Positions 32,256 to 40,947 of a stretch of 52,704 bases of DNA are shown here, piece by piece; the first letter of the stretch is position 1; the number at the start of each line of letters is the position of its first letter. This stretch comes from Erginobacter sp964587835 (GTDB lineage: Bacteria; Auribacterota; Erginobacteria; Erginobacterales; Erginobacteraceae). The DNA is taken from the NCBI GenBank assembly GCA_964587835.1, contig CAZPMN010000016.1:1-52704 (forward strand), given 5' to 3'. The notes under the pieces were generated by a model. That model worked only from the letters and a program-made list of their open reading frames with translations, was not told where the DNA came from and searched no databases. The translations under genes and the position numbers were made by a program.

Positions 32256-33640
32256 CCGTCAGGATGCTTTTGAACGAAGACGAGATCCCGCGCCAGTGGT
32301 ACAACCTGGCTGCTGATCTGCCCACCCCGCTCCAGCCCCCCCTGGGTCCGGATGGCAAGCCGATCTCTCCGGATATGCTGGCCCCGGTCTTTCCGATGAA
32401 CCTGATCGAGCAGGAGGTGAGCCAGGAGCGCTGGATCGATATCCCGGAAGGGGTTCTCGACCTTCTCTACCGCTGGCGGCCCTCCCCGTTGCACCGGGCC
32501 AAGTACCTGGAAGCCGCCCTGGGGACGAGGTCGAAAATCTACTATAAAAACGAGAGCCTCTCGCCCGCCGGGAGCCACAAGCCTAACACCGCCGTAGCCC
32601 AGGCCTGGTACAACAAGGAGTTCGGGATCAAGAAATTGACCACTGAGACCGGCGCCGGCCAGTGGGGCTCTGCTTTGGCCTTTGCCTGTACGATCCTCGG
32701 CCTGGAGTGCAAGGTCTTTATGGTCCGGATCAGTTTCGACCAGAAGCCGTTCAGAAAGGTGATGATGCAGACCTGGGGGGCGAACTGCATAGCTTCTCCC
32801 AGCTCCGAGACCCAGGCCGGGCGGGATATTCTAGCCAAGCATCCTCATACCCCGGGGTCCCTGGGCATTGCCATCAGCGAGGCGATCGAGGCTGCGGTCA
32901 GCGATCCCAAAGGGGAGACCCGTTACTCTCTGGGCAGTGTTCTCAACCACGTCCTCCTTCACCAGACAATCATGGGACTGGAAGCGAAGAAGCAGCTAGA
33001 GAAGTTCGGCGAGAAGAAGGTCGACGTGGTGATCGGCTGCGCCGGTGGCGGGAGTAACTTCGCCGGGCTGGCCTTTCCCTTCATCCTTGACAAGATCAAC
33101 GGGGCCGATATCGACATCATCCCGGTCGAACCTTACTCCTGCCCGACCCTGACCGCGGCACCCTTCGTTTATGATCACGGCGACACCGCCAAAATGACTC
33201 CGCTGTTGCCAATGTACTCACTCGGGCATGACTTCATTCCGCCCCCGATCCACGCCGGAGGATTGCGTTACCACGGGATGGCCCCCCTGGTCAGTCAGAC
33301 CGTGGTGGAGGGTCTGTGCAACCCCCGTGCCATCCATCAGATTGAGTGCTACGAATCGGCGCTGCTCTTCTCCCGGACCGAAGGGATCATCATCGCCCCC
33401 GAGACCAGTCACGCGGTGGCGGCGGCGATCCAGGAGGCCAAAAAGGCCGATGAGGAGGGGAAAGAGAAAGTCATAATTTTCAATCTGAGCGGGCATGGCT
33501 TGATGGATCTCTCCGGCTATCAGAAATTCTTTGACGATGAGCTCTTTGATTACGCCCTTCCGGAGGAGGATCTGGAAAAATCCCTGAAGGCGCTTGAGGG
33601 ATTGCCCAAACCCTCGACAGCCAAGACCGGGCGCTGGTAG
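32252..33640 (+). CDS. trpB: Tryptophan synthase beta-like enzyme (TrpB2 type)
   Basis: The protein has 462 residues, longer than TrpB1 (about 400) and typical of TrpB2. The N-terminal segment IPRQWYNLAADLPTPLQPPL and RWRPSPLHRAKYLE are TrpB2 hallmarks. The PLP lysine lies in SPAGSHKPNTAVAQAW, ETGAGQWGSALAFA is the substrate loop and IGCAGGGSNFAGLAFPF the PLP-phosphate site. TrpB2 makes tryptophan from indole and serine without needing TrpA in many organisms, and may salvage indole. Its pairing with trpR and position upstream of indolepyruvate oxidoreductase suggest a link between tryptophan/indole pools and aromatic amino acid catabolism (inference). Confidence 0.93.
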   Translation: MTVRMLLNEDEIPRQWYNLAADLPTPLQPPLGPDGKPISPDMLAPVFPMNLIEQEVSQERWIDIPEGVLDLLYRWRPSPLHRAKYLEAALGTRSKIYYKNESLSPAGSHKPNTAVAQAWYNKEFGIKKLTTETGAGQWGSALAFACTILGLECKVFMVRISFDQKPFRKVMMQTWGANCIASPSSETQAGRDILAKHPHTPGSLGIAISEAIEAAVSDPKGETRYSLGSVLNHVLLHQTIMGLEAKKQLEKFGEKKVDVVIGCAGGGSNFAGLAFPFILDKINGADIDIIPVEPYSCPTLTAAPFVYDHGDTAKMTPLLPMYSLGHDFIPPPIHAGGLRYHGMAPLVSQTVVEGLCNPRAIHQIECYESALLFSRTEGIIIAPETSHAVAAAIQEAKKADEEGKEKVIIFNLSGHGLMDLSGYQKFFDDELFDYALPEEDLEKSLKALEGLPKPSTAKTGRW

Positions 33641-33667
33641 CGCGGCTCCGGCATCGATGATTTCGGG

Positions 33668-33973
33668 ATGGACGAAAGCTTTGACTCCCGGGAGATATAC
33701 TGCCGGAAGCTCGGGCATCACCTGACCTTTCGTTACTGCCGCTCGGAGAGAAACGGACTGCCCTGCGGGAGGATCAAGGACTGCTGGTTCGACAAGATCC
33801 CGATCGCGGATTATCTTCGGGATAACTATACTCCCGAGGATCTGGCTAAAATTACCGCGCCGCCCCCGGCCAAGACCGCGACTCTCCTCGAACTGATTGA
33901 GCGGGCCCGGCAAAGGATCAACGCCGAGCCGTCTCCGGAAGCTGACGAAAACCGGTCGGACAGGAAACCCTGA
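33668..33973 (+). CDS. Small Cys-rich protein upstream of iorA
   Basis: The protein has 101 residues. The first 45 form a compact domain with four cysteines at positions 12, 24, 33 and 39 (YCRKLGHHLTFRYC; LPCGRIKDCWF), compatible with a zinc or Fe-S site. The rest is helical and charged (TATLLELIERARQRINAEPS). It lies six bases upstream of iorA in the same direction, so it is co-transcribed with the oxidoreductase. A role in assembly or electron transfer for IOR is possible. No named family is recognised. Confidence 0.7.
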   Translation: MDESFDSREIYCRKLGHHLTFRYCRSERNGLPCGRIKDCWFDKIPIADYLRDNYTPEDLAKITAPPPAKTATLLELIERARQRINAEPSPEADENRSDRKP

Positions 33974-33979
33974 AATCCG

Positions 33980-35701
33980 ATGAATCTCCTTTCCGGAAAC
34001 GAAGCGGTGGCCCGGGGGGCCTGGGAGTCAGGGGTGGTCCTGGGGACCGGTTACCCGGGAACCCCCTCTTCGGAGATTTTGGAGAATCTTTCCACCTATC
34101 CCGGGCTGAGGGCCCAGTGGTGCCCGAATGAAAAGGTAGCCCTGGAGGTCGCCGCGGGAGCGAGTTGGGCCGGGAGCCGGGTGCTGGTGACGATGAAGCA
34201 CGTGGGCCTGAACGTTGCCGCGGATCCGCTCTTTACTCTGGCCTATACCGGAATTAAGGGGGGGATGGTGATCGCCGTCGCCGACGACCCCGGATTACAG
34301 AGCTCCCAGAACGAGCAGGACAGCCGCCATTACGGCCGGGCCGCCCGCCTCCCGGTCCTGGAGCCTGCTGACAGCGCCGAGGCCAGGGAACTGACTCTCT
34401 TCGGCTTCCGGCTGAGCGAAAAGTTCCGCCTTCCGGTTATCCTCCGCCTGGTTACCCGGGTCTCCCATTCCCGGACGGTGGTTTCCCCGGGCCGGCGTCG
34501 ACGCCCCCCTCGGACCGGGATCGTCCGTGACCCCGAGCGGATGGTGATGATCCCCAAGTTCGCCGCCGCCCGCCATCGGATATTGGAAGATAAGCTGGTC
34601 CGGCTGGCTGAGTACGCCGAGACCGCTCCGGTTAACCGGATCGATAAAGGGAAGTCGGCGAAGAAGATCATCACCTCGGGGATTGCCTACCAGTACTGTC
34701 GGGAAGTCGTTCCCGACGCCACCTATCTCAAGCTGGGGATGGTCTATCCGCTCCCTCCCCGCCTGGTAAAGAGATTCGCCCGGGGGCGGGAGCGGCCCTT
34801 CGTGGTTGAGGAGCTCGATCCCTTCCTGGCCGGCGAGATCCGGGCCCTCGGGATCGAGGTCCGCTCGAAGCGGAGGGAATACGGCCTGGGTGAGCTCAAT
34901 CCCGATCGGGTCAAAAACCTGTTGCGGAACCGGGCGGAGAAGAACCCGGCGTCGCTCCCTCTCCCCGGCCGCCCGCCGGTGCTGTGCGCCGGCTGCCCGC
35001 ACCGCGGGGTCTTCTGGGTGTTGAAGAAATTAAAGCTCTTCGTGACCGGGGATATCGGTTGCTATACCCTGGGCACCCTGCCTCCGCTCTCCGCCCTCGA
35101 TACCTGTCTTTGTATGGGAGCCGGGGTGGGACAGTCCGAGGGATACCGGCGGGTGCTTCCTCCGGGGGAGAGGAGAAAGGTGGTGGCGGTGATCGGGGAC
35201 AGTACTTTCCTCCATTCGGGGATCACCGGACTGATCGATATCGTCTACAACGGCAACGGCGGGGTGGTGATCATCCTCGACAACCGGACCACCGCGATGA
35301 CCGGCCACCAGCATCACCCGGCCACCGGTAAGACCCTGATGGAGGAAGCCGTCTTCCCGATCAGCCTGGAAAAGGTCTGCCGGGGGGTCGGGGTGAAGAG
35401 GGTCAAGGTGATCTCCTCCTACGATCTCAGCGGCCTGGAAGAATACCTGAAGGATTCCCTCGGTCGTTCGGAGCCTTCGGTCCTGATCGCCCGGGAACCC
35501 TGTGTCCTGCTCAAGGGGCTGAAGAAGAGACCTCCCTACCGGGTGGAAACCGAACGGTGCGTCGCCTGTGGTATCTGCCTGAAGACGGGCTGTCCGGCCC
35601 TCTCGGCCGGCCCCGACGGGAAGGTGACCATTGACCCCGAAACCTGCACCGGCTGCGGGGTCTGCGCCGAAGTCTGCCCCGCCTCGGCGATCGCCCGGTA
35701 A
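33980..35701 (+). CDS. iorA: Indolepyruvate ferredoxin oxidoreductase, alpha subunit
   Basis: IorA binds thiamine diphosphate and oxidatively decarboxylates aryl-pyruvates to aryl-acetyl-CoA, reducing ferredoxin. The protein has 573 residues. The N-terminal pyrimidine-binding domain has GYPGTPSSEILENL and NEKVALEVAAGASWAGSRVL. The TPP domain has GDIGCYTLGTLPPLSALDTC and GDSTFLHSGITGLIDIVYN with DNRTTAMTGHQHHP. The C-terminus carries two ferredoxin motifs, CVACGICLKTGCPAL and CTGCGVCAEVCP. It works with IorB, encoded 183 bases downstream behind an inverted repeat. The reduced ferredoxin is a natural substrate for Rnf. Confidence 0.96.
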   Translation: MNLLSGNEAVARGAWESGVVLGTGYPGTPSSEILENLSTYPGLRAQWCPNEKVALEVAAGASWAGSRVLVTMKHVGLNVAADPLFTLAYTGIKGGMVIAVADDPGLQSSQNEQDSRHYGRAARLPVLEPADSAEARELTLFGFRLSEKFRLPVILRLVTRVSHSRTVVSPGRRRRPPRTGIVRDPERMVMIPKFAAARHRILEDKLVRLAEYAETAPVNRIDKGKSAKKIITSGIAYQYCREVVPDATYLKLGMVYPLPPRLVKRFARGRERPFVVEELDPFLAGEIRALGIEVRSKRREYGLGELNPDRVKNLLRNRAEKNPASLPLPGRPPVLCAGCPHRGVFWVLKKLKLFVTGDIGCYTLGTLPPLSALDTCLCMGAGVGQSEGYRRVLPPGERRKVVAVIGDSTFLHSGITGLIDIVYNGNGGVVIILDNRTTAMTGHQHHPATGKTLMEEAVFPISLEKVCRGVGVKRVKVISSYDLSGLEEYLKDSLGRSEPSVLIAREPCVLLKGLKKRPPYRVETERCVACGICLKTGCPALSAGPDGKVTIDPETCTGCGVCAEVCPASAIAR

Positions 35702-35703
35702 TT

Positions 35704-35852
35704 ATTTAACCGCGGATTATGCGGATTAAGCGGATTTAAGAAAATAGGATTCGGGGGGGGTAGAAATCTCGGTATTGGGGAAATTTCAGTAAGCTTCGAG
35801 TTGTCCGGAGATTGGAAAAACCGAATCAATAATCCGCATAATCCGCGGTTTA
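35704..35852. repeat. Inverted GCGGATTA array between iorA and iorB
   Basis: The left arm (35708-35736) is ACCGCGGATTATGCGGATTA-like; the right arm (35831-35850) is AATCCGCATAATCCGCGGTT. They enclose about 95 bases without a gene. A single unit of the same kind lies at 23773-23790 before folE. Confidence 0.88.
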
Positions 35853-35884
35853 TAATTTCTGCGGTGTCGAGTCAGGGTTATCTG

Positions 35885-36487
35885 ATGAATAGAGAAGTGA
35901 CGAGCGTGATTATTGCCGGTGTCGGCGGACAGGGGGTCCTGCTCACGGCGGGACTTCTCTCCGAGGCGGCGCGGGCGGCCGGGTTTGACGTCAAGAGCAG
36001 CGAGGTACACGGGATGGCCCAGCGGGGCGGATCGGTTCTCTCCCAGGTCCGGTTTGGGGACAGGGTCTTTTCTCCCCTGACCCCGTCCGGGGAAGGCGAC
36101 TACCTGATCGCCCTTGAGGAACTGGAGGCGCTTCGTTACCGGAAGATGCTGAAGAAAAGGGCCCGGATATTCCTGCAGAACAAGAAGGTCCTCCCGGCCC
36201 CGGTTCTGTCAGGCCGGGCGGTTTACCCCGCCGGGGTCGAAGAGACCCTGGCCGCCGAGGGCTACCGGCCGCTTGCTGTCCCCGCCCTTGATATTCTCTC
36301 CCGCTTCGGGACCGGCCGCCCGGCCAATGTCTGCCTGCTCGGTATGCTCTCCATCCATCTCGATATTCCGGTTGCGCTCTGGCGCCGGGTGCTGGACCGG
36401 GCTTTCCGGAAGGAGCTGCGGGAGGTCAATCGGCGGGCCTTTGCCCTGGGCCGGAGTTGGGGGGAGATGAAATTATCCGACAAATAG
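35885..36487 (+). CDS. iorB: Indolepyruvate ferredoxin oxidoreductase, beta subunit
   Basis: IorB is the gamma-type subunit of the 2-oxoacid oxidoreductase. The protein has 200 residues from ATG 35885 (MNREVTSVIIAGVGGQGVLL); the frame extends upstream into a repeat but is not conserved there. The CoA-binding-like GVGGQGVLLTAGLLSEAARA and SSEVHGMAQRGGSVLSQVRF are diagnostic. It completes the IorAB enzyme. The next gene, paaK, follows after 17 bases with its own AAGGAGGGG site, so they are in one transcript. Confidence 0.95.
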   Translation: MNREVTSVIIAGVGGQGVLLTAGLLSEAARAAGFDVKSSEVHGMAQRGGSVLSQVRFGDRVFSPLTPSGEGDYLIALEELEALRYRKMLKKRARIFLQNKKVLPAPVLSGRAVYPAGVEETLAAEGYRPLAVPALDILSRFGTGRPANVCLLGMLSIHLDIPVALWRRVLDRAFRKELREVNRRAFALGRSWGEMKLSDK

Positions 36488-36504
36488 AAGGAGGGGAACT
36501 GAGG

Positions 36505-37857
36505 ATGATCTGGAACGAAGAGATCGAGTGTATGGAGCCCCGGAAACTGGAGGAACTCCAGCTGGAAAGGTTGCGCCAGCTGGTCGCCTACCTGAACGAA
36601 CGTTCGGACTTCTACCGGGAAAGATTCGCCGGAGCGGGAGTTACCCCCGATGACCTGAACGGCCTGGCCGATTTGCGGCGGTTTCCCTTCACCCGGAAAA
36701 CCGACCTGCGGGACCGTTATCCCTTCGGAATGTTCTGCGTCGACCTGAAGGAGATCAGGGAGATTCACGCTTCCAGCGGGACCACCGGTAACCCGACCGT
36801 GGTCGCCTATACCCGAAACGACGTCAAGCTCTGGTCGGAGGTGATGGCCCGCTGCCTGGCCATCGCCGGGGCCACTCCGGAAGACATCGTTCAGAACGCA
36901 TACGGATACGGGCTTTTTACCGGGGGACTGGGGGTTCACTACGGATCCCTGGAGCTGGGGGCCGCAGTGGTCCCGATGTCCTCCGGGGGGACCAAGCGCC
37001 AGCTCAAGCTGATGCACGACTTCCAGACCACCGTCCTCACCTGTACCCCCAGCTACTCCCTCTTCATGGCCGAGGAAGCCAGGGAGATGGGAATCGATCC
37101 CCGGAAAGCTCCGATCCGAATTGGGGTCCTCGGGGCGGAACCCTGGTCGGAAGGGTTGCGGCGGGAGATCGAGGCGGCCTGGGATATGATCGCCCTTGAT
37201 ATCTATGGGTTGAGCGAGATTATCGGGCCTGGGGTGGCCCAGGAATGCCCGGCCAAGAACGGCCTGCATATCTTCAGTGATGTCTTTTATCCCGAGGTTA
37301 TCGATCCCGCCACCGGGGAGGAGCTTCCGGAAGGGGAAGACGGCGAGCTGGTGATCACCACCCTAACCAAGGAGGCGAACCCGCTCCTGCGCTACCGGAC
37401 CGGGGATATCGTCTCCATCACCTCCGGCCGCTGCCAGTGCGGCCGGACCCTGCCAAGGATCAGCAAGGTCAAGGGGAGAACCGACGATATGTTGATCATC
37501 CGCGGGATCAACGTCTTTCCCTCCCAGATCGAGGCGGTCCTCCTCGAGGTGGAGGGCGCCCAGCCTCACTACCAGCTGGTGGTGGAGCGGGTTAAGGGTC
37601 TCGACACCCTGGAGGTTCAGGTCGAAGTGGACGAGCACATCTTCTCTGACGAGATCCGCCGGCTCCAGGATCTCCGCCGGAAGATCAAGAAGGAGATCGA
37701 GTCGGTACTGGCTCTGGTGGTGGAGGTGAAGCTGGTCGAGCCGAAGACGATTGAGCGGTCGATGGGCAAGGCCAAACGGGTCATCGACCGCCGCCGCGGC
37801 CGACTGAATGGCCGAAGAAAAAAGAACCACAGAGGCACAGAGAACACAGAGAGTTGA
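36505..37857 (+). CDS. paaK: Phenylacetate-CoA ligase-like AMP-forming enzyme 1
   Basis: The protein has 450 residues from ATG 36505, preceded by AAGGAGGGG. It belongs to the adenylate-forming superfamily, PaaK branch. Motifs: ASSGTTGNPTVVAYT (phosphate loop), DIYGLSEIIGPGV, LLRYRTGDI, and the C-terminal SMGKAKRVIDRR with the catalytic Lys. Next to IorAB it may interconvert aryl-acetyl-CoA and acid, in the ATP-forming direction if the pathway is fermentative (inference). The last residues, NHRGTENTES, are the translation of an ACCACAGAGGCACAGAGAAC repeat, so the normal stop has been replaced by repeat-derived sequence. Confidence 0.93.
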   Translation: MIWNEEIECMEPRKLEELQLERLRQLVAYLNERSDFYRERFAGAGVTPDDLNGLADLRRFPFTRKTDLRDRYPFGMFCVDLKEIREIHASSGTTGNPTVVAYTRNDVKLWSEVMARCLAIAGATPEDIVQNAYGYGLFTGGLGVHYGSLELGAAVVPMSSGGTKRQLKLMHDFQTTVLTCTPSYSLFMAEEAREMGIDPRKAPIRIGVLGAEPWSEGLRREIEAAWDMIALDIYGLSEIIGPGVAQECPAKNGLHIFSDVFYPEVIDPATGEELPEGEDGELVITTLTKEANPLLRYRTGDIVSITSGRCQCGRTLPRISKVKGRTDDMLIIRGINVFPSQIEAVLLEVEGAQPHYQLVVERVKGLDTLEVQVEVDEHIFSDEIRRLQDLRRKIKKEIESVLALVVEVKLVEPKTIERSMGKAKRVIDRRRGRLNGRRKKNHRGTENTES

Positions 37858-37905
37858 TTCTTCTCATATACTCCTATGTCCGTGTCCTCTTGTGGCGTTT
37901 CAAGA
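37826..37905. repeat. Inverted ACAGAG array overlapping the paaK 1 stop
   Basis: The left arm ACCACAGAGGCACAGAGAAC begins inside the paaK gene. The right arm (about 37871-37902, ATGTCCGTGTCCTCTTGTGG) is decayed. It is the same family as 22853-22951. Confidence 0.8.
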
Positions 37906-37922
37906 ATAACTTGAATAATATC

Positions 37923-37956
37923 GTCATTGCGAGGAGCGAAGCGACGAAGCAATCTC
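37923..37956. repeat. GTCATTGCGAG palindromic repeat, copy 4
   Basis: Simple form: GTCATTGCGAGGAGCGAAGC followed by GACGAAGCAATCTC. It lies between paaK 1 and the first ACT protein gene. Confidence 0.92.
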
Positions 37957-37978
37957 TGCAATGTTAAGGAGATTAATT

Positions 37979-38410
37979 ATGCGCTTGAAGCAGATATCGG
38001 TGTTTCTGGAAAATAAGGCCGGGCGTCTCTGGGAAATGACGGAGACCTTGAAGGAAAGAGATCTGAATATCCGGGCGCTGTCTCTGGCCGATACCAGCGA
38101 CTTTGGGATCCTCAGGATGATCGTCAATCGTCCCGACGAGGCCTTCGCGGCCCTGAAGGAGAAGGGGTTCTCCGTTGCCGTCACCGAGGTCCTGGCCGTT
38201 GAGGTGCCCGACCGGCCGGGAGGATTATCCGGGGTTCTCAAGGTCCTGGCCGCCGCCGGGATGAACGTTGAGTATATGTATGCCTTTGTCGAAAAGAAGG
38301 CCGGCAACGCCGTGGTGGTACTTCGGGTTGAGGATATCGACCGGGCCGTTTCCTCCCTCTCCGGCGCCGGGGTAACCATTCTCCGGGCGAAGGAAGTCTA
38401 CAATCTTTAA
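37979..38410 (+). CDS. Tandem ACT-domain protein 1
   Basis: The protein has 143 residues and consists only of two ACT domains: MRLKQISVFLENKAGRLWEM (first) and VEVPDRPGGLSGVLKVLAAA (second). AAGGAG six bases before ATG 37979 decides the start. ACT domains bind amino acids and regulate enzymes. This stand-alone pair follows paaK 1; another follows paaK 2, so each ligase has an ACT partner. Sensing of an aromatic amino acid to control the ligases is likely but not shown. The strong similarity to the second copy implies duplication of a paaK-ACT unit. Confidence 0.9.
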   Translation: MRLKQISVFLENKAGRLWEMTETLKERDLNIRALSLADTSDFGILRMIVNRPDEAFAALKEKGFSVAVTEVLAVEVPDRPGGLSGVLKVLAAAGMNVEYMYAFVEKKAGNAVVVLRVEDIDRAVSSLSGAGVTILRAKEVYNL

Positions 38411-38487
38411 TTTTGGGCAATCTGCGATTCCCCGAAATTAAAGAGAAATTGTATTTTGCTTTCTAACTGTGGGGGCTGCCAAGGGTG

Positions 38488-39789
38488 ATGAACTACTGGA
38501 ACCGGGAGATGGAGACGATCGGGCGGGAGGACCTGGCCGCCCTCCAGCTGGAGAGGCTGAGAAAGACGGTCGCCCGGGCCGCCCGGTCCGAGTACTACCG
38601 TGAGGTCTTTCGGAAAGCGGGACTGGGTCAGGATTCCATCCGTTCGCTCGACGACCTGAGGCGGTTCCCCTTCACCAGCAAGGACAATCTGCGGGCGGCT
38701 TATCCGCAAGCGATGCTGGCGGTGGATCGGGAGGAGGTGGTCCGGATGCACGCTTCTTCCGGCACCACCGGTCAGTCAACGGTGGTCTACCACAGCGTCC
38801 GGGACCTGGACAACTGGACGGAACTGCTGGCCCGCTGCCTGGTGATGGCCGGGGCGACCAAAAAGGACATCTTTCAAAATATGATGAGCTACGGCCTCTT
38901 CACCGGGGGGCTGGGGCTTCACTATGGGGCGGAGCGGGTGGGGATGATGGTGATCCCGATCGGCGGGGGGAACACCCATCGCCAGATCCAGTTCTTCCGG
39001 GACTTCGGCAGTACCATCATTCACATCACCCCCAGTTACGCCCTCCACGTCAGCGACGTGATCCGCGACCTGGGGATGTCGGCCGACGACTTCCGCCTCC
39101 GGGTCCTGATCTTCGGGGCCGAGCCCTATTCCGAGGCGACCCGCCAGAAGCTGGAGCGGTTCTATCGGGTTCGAGCTCTCAACTGTTACGGCTTGAGCGA
39201 GATGAACGGCCCCGGCGTGGCCTTCGAATGCGGAATGAGCGAGGGGATGCACGTCTGGGAGGATAGTTATATCGTCGAGGTAATCGACCCGAAAAGCGGC
39301 GAGCTGATGCCGCCGGGTGAGGAGGGGGAGGTGGTCTTCACCACCCTCAACCGGGAAGCGATGCCCCTGGTCAGATACCGTTCCCGCGATCTGGCCCGTC
39401 TCTTCGAAGAGACCGGCTGTTCCTGCGGGCGAAACTTCCGGAGATTGTCGAGGATCGTCGGCCGAACCGACGATATGCTGATTGTCCGGGGAGTCAATGT
39501 CTTCCCCAGCCAGATCGAACACGAACTGATGCGGTTGCCCGAAGTGGGGAGCAACTACCAGATAGTACTCGACCGGATCGATAACCTTGACCGGATGACG
39601 GTGCGGGTCGAGATCACCGGCCGGACCTTTCACGGTGAGGTCGGGGAGCTGCGCCTGCTGAAGAAGAAGATCCAGCATACCCTTCGGGAAGGAATTTTGC
39701 TTACCACCGAGATCGAGCTGATGGAGCCGGGGGCGCTGCCCCCCAGCCAGGGGAAGGCGAAGCGGGTGATCGATAACCGGGATCTGTAA
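38488..39789 (+). CDS. paaK: Phenylacetate-CoA ligase-like AMP-forming enzyme 2
   Basis: The protein has 433 residues from ATG 38488; GTG 38485 is an alternative. Motifs match PaaK: HASSGTTGQSTVVYHS, NCYGLSEMNGPGVAFE, LVRYRSRDL and SQGKAKRVIDNRDL. It is clearly related to paaK 1 across its full length (for example MMSYGLFTGGLGLHYGAERV against NAYGYGLFTGGLGVHYG). The divergence suggests different acyl substrates. It sits between the two ACT-domain genes. Unlike paaK 1 it has a normal C-terminus. Confidence 0.93.
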   Translation: MNYWNREMETIGREDLAALQLERLRKTVARAARSEYYREVFRKAGLGQDSIRSLDDLRRFPFTSKDNLRAAYPQAMLAVDREEVVRMHASSGTTGQSTVVYHSVRDLDNWTELLARCLVMAGATKKDIFQNMMSYGLFTGGLGLHYGAERVGMMVIPIGGGNTHRQIQFFRDFGSTIIHITPSYALHVSDVIRDLGMSADDFRLRVLIFGAEPYSEATRQKLERFYRVRALNCYGLSEMNGPGVAFECGMSEGMHVWEDSYIVEVIDPKSGELMPPGEEGEVVFTTLNREAMPLVRYRSRDLARLFEETGCSCGRNFRRLSRIVGRTDDMLIVRGVNVFPSQIEHELMRLPEVGSNYQIVLDRIDNLDRMTVRVEITGRTFHGEVGELRLLKKKIQHTLREGILLTTEIELMEPGALPPSQGKAKRVIDNRDL

Positions 39790-40077
39790 GGCGCCGCGGG
39801 CGCCGTCCGGCGGTCACCGCCGTCCGCGCGGCGGGCTCCGGCGACCGCGTGGCGAAGAATCGATTTTCGTTTTGTCATCGCGAGGAGCTCAAGCGATGAC
39901 GCGATCTCTACGCTGGATCATAAAAGTTATCGGATGCTGGAGATTGCTTCTCCGTCTAAAGCCGGATCGCAATGACTGTGGACGCGGGGCTCGCAATGAC
40001 GGCGGTCGCTCAGCAAGGAATTATTACCCGACTTTGTTATTAACTCAGTAATCGCCATCCGCCAAGGAGAGTACAAG
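39790..40077. repeat. GC-only hairpins and GTCATTGCGAG repeat, copy 5
   Basis: Bases 39790-39855 contain small GC-rich inverted repeats (GGCGCCGCGGGCGCC; GGCGGTCACCGCC) and no T-run. Bases 39874-40000 are a long, partly decayed form of the palindrome family: GTCATCGCGAGGAGC, GGAGATTGCTTCTCCG and two endings GCAATGAC. Nothing else was identified before the second ACT gene. Confidence 0.75.
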
Positions 40078-40506
40078 ATGCCCCATCATGTGGCTGTCTT
40101 TTCGGAGAACAAGCCGGGCAAACTGGAAGCGGTAACCAAGCTGCTGGCGGGGGAGGGGGTCAATATCCGGGCGATCACCATCGCCGACAGCGGAGACTTC
40201 GGGGTGATCAAACTCCTGGTCGACCAGCCGGCCCGGGCCGTGAAAATCCTGACCGGGAAGGGAATGGTCGCGTCCCTCAAAGAGGTGGTGGCGGCGCGGG
40301 TCAGCGATCGTCCGGGGGGACTGCTGGATATCGCCCGGGTCCTGACCGCTCACCGGATCAACGTTGATGACGCCTACGGGTTCGTCCTCCGGAGCGGTCA
40401 CAGCGGAGTCTTCGTGATTCAGGTCGGAAATCCGGAAGAAGCCAGCCGGCTTTTAAGAGAGTCCGGGATCGACCTTTTGGAAGAGAAAGATCTTTACCAT
40501 CTTTGA
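40078..40506 (+). CDS. Tandem ACT-domain protein 2
   Basis: The protein has 142 residues with two ACT domains: HHVAVFSENKPGKLEAVTKL and ARVSDRPGGLLDIARVLTAH. It is homologous to the protein at 37979 along its whole length (DSGDFGVIKLLVDQP against DTSDFGILRMIVNRP; both end in a K-x-V/L-Y-x-L motif). AAGGAGAG precedes ATG 40078. The duplicated paaK-ACT arrangement supports a specific regulatory pairing. Confidence 0.9.
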   Translation: MPHHVAVFSENKPGKLEAVTKLLAGEGVNIRAITIADSGDFGVIKLLVDQPARAVKILTGKGMVASLKEVVAARVSDRPGGLLDIARVLTAHRINVDDAYGFVLRSGHSGVFVIQVGNPEEASRLLRESGIDLLEEKDLYHL

Positions 40507-40535
40507 TTGATTTTTTCCGTTTCCGTTAATTTATC

Positions 40536-40564
40536 TTGTTAAAAATGGCGCAATTATGTATACA
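40536..40564 (+). promoter_or_regulatory. Candidate promoter of the symporter unit
   Basis: TTGTTA at 40536-40541 and TATACA at 40559-40564 are 17 bases apart. The predicted transcript would have a leader of about 190 bases (40571-40764) without an ORF. No known riboswitch was recognised in it. Confidence 0.4.
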
Positions 40565-40764
40565 TGCCTCTCCCTAAATGACCTGATTCGTCCCTCTGGG
40601 ACTCGAGATCAAAGACTGTTTCTGAAATAAATAATTGACCATTACAAATCTGCTCATCGATTGCAGAAAAGCAGGCTGATCAGTTCGATACGACAGGGAT
40701 AACATCGTTGCGGCTCTGGCGGTGAAAAACGGTCCGGAAAGGGCTGAACCGGGAGGTAATGGCT

Positions 40765-40935
40765 ATGTTCGGGATTGAATCGACGGCAATTTGGCTCGCC
40801 TACCTGCTCTCCATACTCAGTGCTTTGCTCTGTGTGATTTACGGAGCGGCGACCTGGCACAAAGGCCGGCAGCAGTTCAAGCCGGAAGACCAGACTTGGC
40901 TGAAAGAAGAGAAGGAACTGGAACAGGAGCTGTAA
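40765..40935 (+). CDS. Symporter small accessory protein
   Basis: This 56-residue protein is read directly from the sequence. It begins MFGIESTAIWLAYLLSILSA, continues LLCVIYGAATWHKG and ends with an acidic tail (EEKELEQEL). One membrane helix occupies residues 8-28. The layout matches the small accessory proteins encoded just before sodium:solute symporters. GGGAGG at 40751-40756 is eight bases before ATG 40765 but only two before the in-frame ATG 40759, so 40765 is preferred. A terminator hairpin lies 12 bases after the stop, before the symporter gene. Confidence 0.88.
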   Translation: MFGIESTAIWLAYLLSILSALLCVIYGAATWHKGRQQFKPEDQTWLKEEKELEQEL

Positions 40936-40947
40936 CCTGTTGAATAC

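Noticed and set aside
40571..40764. Known riboswitch in the symporter leader
   Set aside because: No match by eye to glycine, cyclic-di-GMP, fluoride, cobalamin, lysine or folate aptamer cores; kept only as an uncharacterised leader.
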